Below are positions 58,843 to 64,000 of a stretch of DNA of 64,000 nucleotides, in pieces (positions within the stretch are counted from its first letter, which is position 1; each line of letters opens with the position of its first letter). Source of the stretch: DTKD01 sp050948905 (GTDB lineage Bacteria; Armatimonadota; UBA5829); NCBI GenBank assembly GCA_050948905.1, contig JBMNES010000001.1:2666001-2730000 (forward strand). Direction: 5' to 3'. A program made the translations under genes and the position numbers. Below the pieces are notes generated by a model. That model was not told where the DNA came from. It did not search any database and saw only the letters and a program-made list of their open reading frames with translations.

Positions 58843-60720
58843 ATGAAAGGTCTTAGCAACAACAGGAGAGGTACATCGCTGGTAGAAATACTGGTGGTGA
58901 TGTTGGTCCTGCTGGTGGGGATTATGACTGTGATTCAAATGTTCCCCACTGGGTTTCGTGTTGTAAGAGCAGCGGAAAGCCAGACCATAGCCTCAAAATT
59001 GGCCCAGGCGGAAGTTGAGCGATGGAAGAATATGCCTGGGAATCTGCCGGATGGAGTTCTTCCGATTAAACCTGATGGCACGGTGATTAACGACCAGAAC
59101 CCCGGCCCTCCTTTCTTTGGTTTTTCGAATGATTTGGTCGGCGGTATATACGAGGCCGGCAACGTCATCAACTCCCGCTACGTTCGCAACGAGACCACGC
59201 CCATCCCTGTAGGCAGCTTCTTTACAAGCGGCGCTGGGGCGGCATATGGTTCTAAATACACATTGGCGTTCAGCCCTATCGAAGTTTCGGCGGACCCGGA
59301 CAACCCGGGCCTGTATCTTGGCCTGACGATCAAGAGCGGGGATCTGCAGAGAAGAATTGGCAGCTCTGACTCGCGCATCTTTCTGCGGGCAGGGCAGTAT
59401 GGAATTGACTACGATTTAACCTCGTCTGGCGGGTTGCCGGCGTTTATGGTTAATTTCAACTACGACAGGAACCCGAATCACGCATATCATATAAGCTATT
59501 CTTATTGGGTGGAAAACAAAAGCACCGGTGAGGCTACTCTGCTTAGTGAGGTGGATCAGACTGTGCGGCCCAGCCCGGACGGGGACTGGGTGCCTGTTGA
59601 GATCAGGCCGCCTGATGCGTATCCTTTATCCGACTTTGATGTCACCGAGGTCGAGGAGGGCGCGGATTCGTGTGCGAGAGGTTTTGTGCAGGTTCCGCCG
59701 AGAGGATGGTCAAACGATCCGTATGAGTTCGCTTTAGTGGACTCAATAATGGGCGTTGTGGCGTTTAACCCGCGCGCGAGGAATATGACCGAGCGCACCG
59801 CAAGAGGTGTGAGGGCCATTACGGCAAGAATCGACTATAGGATATATGACCCTCGCATCATTCGTGAAGACCGAATAGTGCCGCCGCTTAACGAAGATCC
59901 GTTTAACGAGGGAGAAAACACCCACTCCGCAATAAAGCTGGCGCTGCGGTTTATCTTAAATGCGGGCAGTCCGATGAGCATAACTGACGGGGATGCTACT
60001 GATAACCCTGATGAGCCTACTTTTGAAGGTTTGGTAAAGAGGCAGCTTGGTATGCCGCTTTCCAGCCCTGCCGATCTTTTGGTACCGCAGTCTGTGCTGA
60101 TTATCGACCTTGCGACGGGCTTGAGAGTGGAGATTCCGCCTGATGCCCCACCCTTCTACGCGATTGATTATAAAGCAGGGGTAGTACATTTGCCGAAGAA
60201 GGCGAATTTGATCGACTGGAACAGCGAGCCGTTGTCGGATACCCACGACGTGCCTTTGGCTGGAAGGCATTTGCGTTTCTTTTATCGCGCAGATGGAGAT
60301 TGGTCGGTTCAGTGTCAGAAGGCTTATTCGTATTATCTGCGAAAGCGGGATACTTCCCGCGTGGACTACAGGCATTTTAAGCTGCGAACTGCGCCGAGCG
60401 GGCAGTATCAACTGTTGTTTGCCAGAAGCGACTCCGGCAAGGACGTTACGGTCGATTATAGCTATTGGATCGGAAATGTCGAGCACAAAGTTGTGGGCAA
60501 ACTCTACCGGTTGTCTGACGATTGGACAGCCGATCCTGACGCGCCGAACGTAAAATGCGCCTATGTTAACCTTGATATCCCTCCGGGCGGGGTTATTGAC
60601 TCAGGCTCAAGAATTGTGGTGGTCGGAGCGTCATTCAGGGCCAGAGTTACCTGGCGGGACGGTAGGAACTGGCGATTTGTGGATATCGACACGGACTTGA
60701 CGAGGAATTCGTCGCCATGA
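58843..60720 (+). CDS. Large prepilin-like protein (PilV-type N-terminus)
   Basis: A 625-residue protein. The N-terminus RRGTSLVEILVVMLVLLVGI is a prepilin signal (Gly at -1, Thr +1, Glu +5) with a membrane helix. The rest is a very large extracytoplasmic beta-rich domain with GSSDSRIFLRAGQYGIDYDL and YSYWVENKSTGEATLLSEVD. Normal PilV/GspI proteins are only 130-200 residues, so this one carries about 450 extra. I start at ATG 58843, seven bases after AGGA. Its stop overlaps the next gene. It may form an adhesin-like tip subunit. Confidence 0.75.
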   Translation: MKGLSNNRRGTSLVEILVVMLVLLVGIMTVIQMFPTGFRVVRAAESQTIASKLAQAEVERWKNMPGNLPDGVLPIKPDGTVINDQNPGPPFFGFSNDLVGGIYEAGNVINSRYVRNETTPIPVGSFFTSGAGAAYGSKYTLAFSPIEVSADPDNPGLYLGLTIKSGDLQRRIGSSDSRIFLRAGQYGIDYDLTSSGGLPAFMVNFNYDRNPNHAYHISYSYWVENKSTGEATLLSEVDQTVRPSPDGDWVPVEIRPPDAYPLSDFDVTEVEEGADSCARGFVQVPPRGWSNDPYEFALVDSIMGVVAFNPRARNMTERTARGVRAITARIDYRIYDPRIIREDRIVPPLNEDPFNEGENTHSAIKLALRFILNAGSPMSITDGDATDNPDEPTFEGLVKRQLGMPLSSPADLLVPQSVLIIDLATGLRVEIPPDAPPFYAIDYKAGVVHLPKKANLIDWNSEPLSDTHDVPLAGRHLRFFYRADGDWSVQCQKAYSYYLRKRDTSRVDYRHFKLRTAPSGQYQLLFARSDSGKDVTVDYSYWIGNVEHKVVGKLYRLSDDWTADPDAPNVKCAYVNLDIPPGGVIDSGSRIVVVGASFRARVTWRDGRNWRFVDIDTDLTRNSSP

Positions 60721-62630
60721 TGAACATCAACAAGAGGACTTATAAAAAGAGCAATCGTGCTCGAAGGGGTTTCACCCTGGCGGAACTGCTGGTGGTGATG
60801 GCTATTTCGACTATCCTGATGGGGCTTGTACTCTACCCTGTCGTGGCGTCATTCCGGCTCACCCGACAGGCTCAGGCGATGGTTGACTCGCAGGACGCGG
60901 CGAGGATGGCGCTGGCGTCCATCAGCCGTGAACTTGGACAGGCGATGTTCGTTTATGACAACGCTCAAATTCCATTTGCTCCTGCACCGCCTGGATTGCC
61001 TGCTGGGGTAGTGGCTAATAAAACTGAGACTCCTATTATGATGCCGGTTGCTCAGCCCGGTTCCAGTGCGCCGCATTGGTTTGTGCTTCCATATGGGATG
61101 ATCGACTTTATTTTGCCGAAGATATTTATGCACTGCAACAACCCGGATCATCCTGCCGGCAGCCCTCGGAATTATCCTAGAGACTTAGTTATTGATGATG
61201 GTGAAAACACGCGAACAGAACTGCGTGCCTGGCCAGATTGCCCGTATTGCCAGGCGGCCGGGCTTAAGGCGGATGATGTTGAGGCCCAGCCGAAAACGCC
61301 TCTTGAGCCATCGGTGACCCATGTAAGATATTTCGTGGCTCTGAGATATAACAACCTGGGAATGCCGCTTACCCAGGGGGCACCGCCTAATCTGGGTTGG
61401 GTGCCGCCGTGGGGCAAAAATGTTGTTGAGGGCACCGAGAACGGGGCCGTGCTGTATCGTGCCGAATATAACCCGTATGATAATAATCTATTCCCGGCTG
61501 CGATGAGCGTAAATGAGCGCATTCACGATCCTTATTTCTTCTATCGAACAGGAAACGCCGCCAATGGCCTGCCTTATCACGCTAACTGGCTGCGCACTGC
61601 CAGAGTGGTAGGGATTGGCAAGTATGAGGACCTCATAGATGCGGAGTTCAGCCCGGACGGCACAGTGCGGTCGGTGGACCCGACAGTGAAGTTCCAAACG
61701 TCATCGGTGGAAAATGACACGTTCAACCCTGCCTATTCGACTGACGCGAAGAACGATTACCCGAACGCGCCTGCGACAGTGTTTGCGGGGACTTATGGAT
61801 ATTGGACGCCGGATCATCGGATTGATGTGATGAGAGGGGCCTATATGGAGGACCCTCCTAGCGGATATGACTACTACACGGTGATGGACGGCGATGAACA
61901 TCTCATCATCCGACGAGTGCCTAACGGAAACAACTGGGATGAGAGTACGGAATTTAGCATCACGGAGTATCTTAGAACTGGGTTTGTAGCTCCGGACAGC
62001 AGCAGAAGACAGCCTCTTGAGATGGCGTTTACCGTCGATATGAACAAAGGTAATGTCAGCTTTGCTCTGCAGCCGCCGAGACCTGGAGGGGCTGCGTCCG
62101 GGCCTGTGGCGTTTGACTCCGCTAAGGATATAAATGACGACTTTCACAATCAGTATGACGCCGATCGCGGAGGTGCGATTCGCTGGAGCCTGCTTCCGAC
62201 TTTTAACCCATCGGTTGGTGACCAGTATCTGGCAAACGCAAGGATAGTACCCGGCAGCGAGACTGTGATTGGGCCAGATATGACTCTGGGAGAAAACTTT
62301 GCAAGGCCGGTCAGATACGAACGGGTTCCGCTGTCGCTGGGCAACCCTGGGATAAACCAGTATATGATCGACAATGATTCGGGCAGGTTGTTTTTCAGCC
62401 GTGACCCCAGCCTGGATTTGCCGGAACTGGACGCAAACAGCCAGCCGTGCGTGATTCAAGTCTATTATCTTGTTTATTTTAACCGGAAAGACGACGTAGT
62501 TAGAGGTGACTATCTTACGAAGAGCCTGATCACAGTTCATCTTGGTATGAAGATGTTCGACCCTGAACTAGGCAAGCCTTTCCCTGTGGACCTGACTGAC
62601 AAGGTGAAGGTCAGAAACGCTCTTAGGTAG
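60717..62630 (+). CDS. Large prepilin-like protein (PilW-type N-terminus)
   Basis: A 637-residue protein. RRGFTLAELLVVMAISTILM is a prepilin signal (Gly -1, Phe +1, Glu +5), and a helix runs on to about residue 55. The extracytoplasmic part has a Cys pair in WPDCPYCQAAG and beta-rich segments (GYWTPDHRIDVMRGAYMED, SVGDQYLANARIVPG). It is again three times the usual size of PilW/GspJ. The ATGATG at 60717 overlaps the stop of the gene before, so translation is coupled. No ribosome site needed. Confidence 0.75.
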   Translation: MMNINKRTYKKSNRARRGFTLAELLVVMAISTILMGLVLYPVVASFRLTRQAQAMVDSQDAARMALASISRELGQAMFVYDNAQIPFAPAPPGLPAGVVANKTETPIMMPVAQPGSSAPHWFVLPYGMIDFILPKIFMHCNNPDHPAGSPRNYPRDLVIDDGENTRTELRAWPDCPYCQAAGLKADDVEAQPKTPLEPSVTHVRYFVALRYNNLGMPLTQGAPPNLGWVPPWGKNVVEGTENGAVLYRAEYNPYDNNLFPAAMSVNERIHDPYFFYRTGNAANGLPYHANWLRTARVVGIGKYEDLIDAEFSPDGTVRSVDPTVKFQTSSVENDTFNPAYSTDAKNDYPNAPATVFAGTYGYWTPDHRIDVMRGAYMEDPPSGYDYYTVMDGDEHLIIRRVPNGNNWDESTEFSITEYLRTGFVAPDSSRRQPLEMAFTVDMNKGNVSFALQPPRPGGAASGPVAFDSAKDINDDFHNQYDADRGGAIRWSLLPTFNPSVGDQYLANARIVPGSETVIGPDMTLGENFARPVRYERVPLSLGNPGINQYMIDNDSGRLFFSRDPSLDLPELDANSQPCVIQVYYLVYFNRKDDVVRGDYLTKSLITVHLGMKMFDPELGKPFPVDLTDKVKVRNALR

Positions 62631-62635
62631 ATTGA

Positions 62636-64000
62636 ATGCAAGTCATGAATCATTTGCATAAGAATATTCAGAAAAACCAGCGTGGACAAACGCTTATCAT
62701 CGCGATAATGGTGATGTTCATCCTCGCGGTGTTGGCGACGGTGTTTATAGCGCTGGTGGCCAGGAACCTGTCGAGATCGGCCCGTATGTCGAGCACGGAC
62801 TCTGTGGCGGCTATTGCGGAGGCTGGGATACGTTACGCCGATGAGATGCTGACCACGTCTGAGGCAGGGGCTGACTGGCGACCAGATCCGGATAATCTAC
62901 CGCCGGCGCTTAGAGAAGACGACCCGGATTTCGAGTGGTTGCGACCGTATTCAGTAAACGAGACCGGGGAAACTGGCCCAACCGGCGGATATACCAGGTT
63001 TAACTCCGGCCAGGGCAGGTTTTTGATCCGGGTTTCCTATGAACCTTATCCGGACAGGCCGATGTCGAAGTACATCAAAATAGAGTCCGTCGGAAGGTGG
63101 GGCACTATTGACCCTAACGACCCTACTACGCTGCACGACCTGAGCAGCAGACGACTGCGAAGGGAGATTACGGCATATAAACCAATCGGCCTGACCGATA
63201 GCTGCAGATTCATCACTAACAAAGATGACCGAAGCGTGGATGTGGCTCTCGGTGTGCCTGGATATAAGACCGTGTTTGGACGCAGCACATCGAGTAAATA
63301 TGGCCTGAGAGGCGGGCCGATCAGGGTCAACGCCAATCTGGTATGGTATGGGTTGTATGGCAGCGACCCCAGCGTGGAGATATACCTGCGCGGCATCAGA
63401 GCCAACGCCTCCACTGATCCTGCGACTGGCAGCCCTACGGACAAGATTCCAATTGATGACGTGCTTGTTTCCGGCGAGATTAAAGCAGACGGCGACCCGG
63501 CTCAGGCTAATAATCGAGTTGCGGTACGCCTGCATAAATTGCTTAAGTCTCAGAGTGGTTATACAACTGAGACGCAGGATATGCTGGAAAGCAGCAACAG
63601 CGCCTTCGACACAGCGGATGGTTTCTATCGAGACGGCAGTAATCAGGTAGATGCACAAAGAAGGCCGCGTGGGGTGAAGCGCATTGAACCGCCACTGGTG
63701 GATCAGTCTGATTCTACCAACACTACGACACGCTATAGAGTGCTGACCCTTAATTCAGGGGATCGTGTGCGGCAGGGCGGCGGCGGCAGATGGGTTAATC
63801 TCGGTCAATTGGGCTGGGGCAAGGGCGTTTATATCGGCAATACGGCCGACAAGCAGGACGAAAGTGAGACACTTTTCGGCGGTGTGACCGTGCGTGCCGA
63901 CATAATGCAGCCCGGAAACCAGATGACGAGCAACTGGAAGGGGCCCTATTATAACCCGCCGGCCGCTGTCATCAATCTTTTGCCGAACGATAAAGAGACC
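62636..64000 (+). CDS. PilX/GspK-like pilus assembly protein, cut by the window end
   Basis: A frame open from ATG 62636 to the end of the window (455 codons, no stop). The N-terminus QRGQTLIIAIMVMFILAVLA has a Gly and a long hydrophobic helix, but Gln-Thr instead of the usual Phe-x-x-x-Glu signal. This fits PilX-type proteins with a TadE-like or degenerate signal. After that come RNLSRSARMSSTDSVAAIAE and a large extracytoplasmic part (RFLIRVSYEPYPDRPMSK, IEIYLRGI-type strands). It follows the PilW-like stop after five bases, same operon. No C-terminus can be given. Confidence 0.65.
   Translation, partial: MQVMNHLHKNIQKNQRGQTLIIAIMVMFILAVLATVFIALVARNLSRSARMSSTDSVAAIAEAGIRYADEMLTTSEAGADWRPDPDNLPPALREDDPDFEWLRPYSVNETGETGPTGGYTRFNSGQGRFLIRVSYEPYPDRPMSKYIKIESVGRWGTIDPNDPTTLHDLSSRRLRREITAYKPIGLTDSCRFITNKDDRSVDVALGVPGYKTVFGRSTSSKYGLRGGPIRVNANLVWYGLYGSDPSVEIYLRGIRANASTDPATGSPTDKIPIDDVLVSGEIKADGDPAQANNRVAVRLHKLLKSQSGYTTETQDMLESSNSAFDTADGFYRDGSNQVDAQRRPRGVKRIEPPLVDQSDSTNTTTRYRVLTLNSGDRVRQGGGGRWVNLGQLGWGKGVYIGNTADKQDESETLFGGVTVRADIMQPGNQMTSNWKGPYYNPPAAVINLLPNDKET

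Noticed and set aside
61701..63658. Minus-strand ORFs of 279 and 235 codons opposite the pseudopilin genes
   Set aside because: They are shadows of long plus-strand genes with signal sequences and coherent domains. The antisense products are rich in Arg/His/Ser, as is usual for such shadows.
1..64000. tRNA, rRNA, tmRNA or riboswitch in intergenic gaps
   Set aside because: All gaps are below about 260 bases. I found no T-loop GGTTCGAATCC-like sequence or CCA end, and no leader with a known aptamer consensus. A T-box before alaS was looked for and is not present.

Overview
The window is a gene-dense stretch of a bacterial chromosome, with about 59 protein genes on both strands. There is no tRNA, rRNA or CRISPR array, and no gene-free gap longer than about 260 bases. 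The host looks like a diderm (outer-membrane) bacterium. There is a 677-residue beta-barrel-type protein ending in phenylalanine, a type IV pilus locus with DUF1559-like pseudopilins, a UPF0182 protein, and the order ruvX-mltG-yqeG-aroE-pilB-pilT-pilC-pilD. I would guess Armatimonadota or a related lineage, from gene content and order only; this is an inference, not a phylogeny.

Region by region. 1-7.1 kb: a minus-strand array of small, mostly unrecognised membrane, TPR-like and lipoprotein genes plus a class II aldolase and an FGGY sugar kinase. Most genes are followed by a copy of a ~40-bp palindromic repeat, always in the same orientation. 7.1-12.2 kb: an FAD-dependent oxidoreductase, a second inverted-repeat element, then an overlapping minus-strand operon of dCMP deaminase, HAD hydrolase, a ParB-like protein and a fusion of an MtrA-like domain with a thymidylate-synthase-like domain. 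12.3-17.1 kb: histidine biosynthesis (hisD, hisB, hisA and a diverged HisA paralogue), interrupted by an opposite-strand DUF1828/DUF6978 gene pair in the place where hisH would often lie. 17.1-24.1 kb: an MTH1187-type thiamine-binding protein, a large GH106-like glycosidase, pdxS, a DUF4432 aldose-epimerase-like protein and a stand-alone AICAR transformylase. 24.2-36.6 kb: secreted proteins, a PQQ-type beta-propeller, dprA, an ABC1/UbiB kinase with a phasin-like partner, a BCAM0308 zinc-ribbon protein, UPF0182, and a nucleotidyltransferase-like protein with an altered active-site loop. 36.6-44.6 kb: an outer-membrane barrel, DUF169, a sugar isomerase, a PfkB kinase and a GNAT acetyltransferase. 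44.7-64 kb: a long plus-strand run of alaS, a phosphatase-fold membrane protein, ruvX, mltG, yqeG, aroE, then pilB, pilT, pilC, pilD and four pseudopilin-like genes, the last cut by the window edge.

How they work together. The pil genes can build and retract a type IV pilus or competence pseudopilus; DprA, 25 kb away, would protect incoming single-stranded DNA. The aldolase, kinases, isomerase, epimerase-like protein and GH106-like enzyme point to plant or microbial polysaccharide sugar use. The dCMP deaminase to MtrA-TS operon is a compact pyrimidine deoxynucleotide unit and is my best candidate for undescribed chemistry. Convergent genes are packed tightly (stop codons overlap or lie 1-13 bases apart in several places), and starts often use TTG or GTG; I chose them from the Shine-Dalgarno position.
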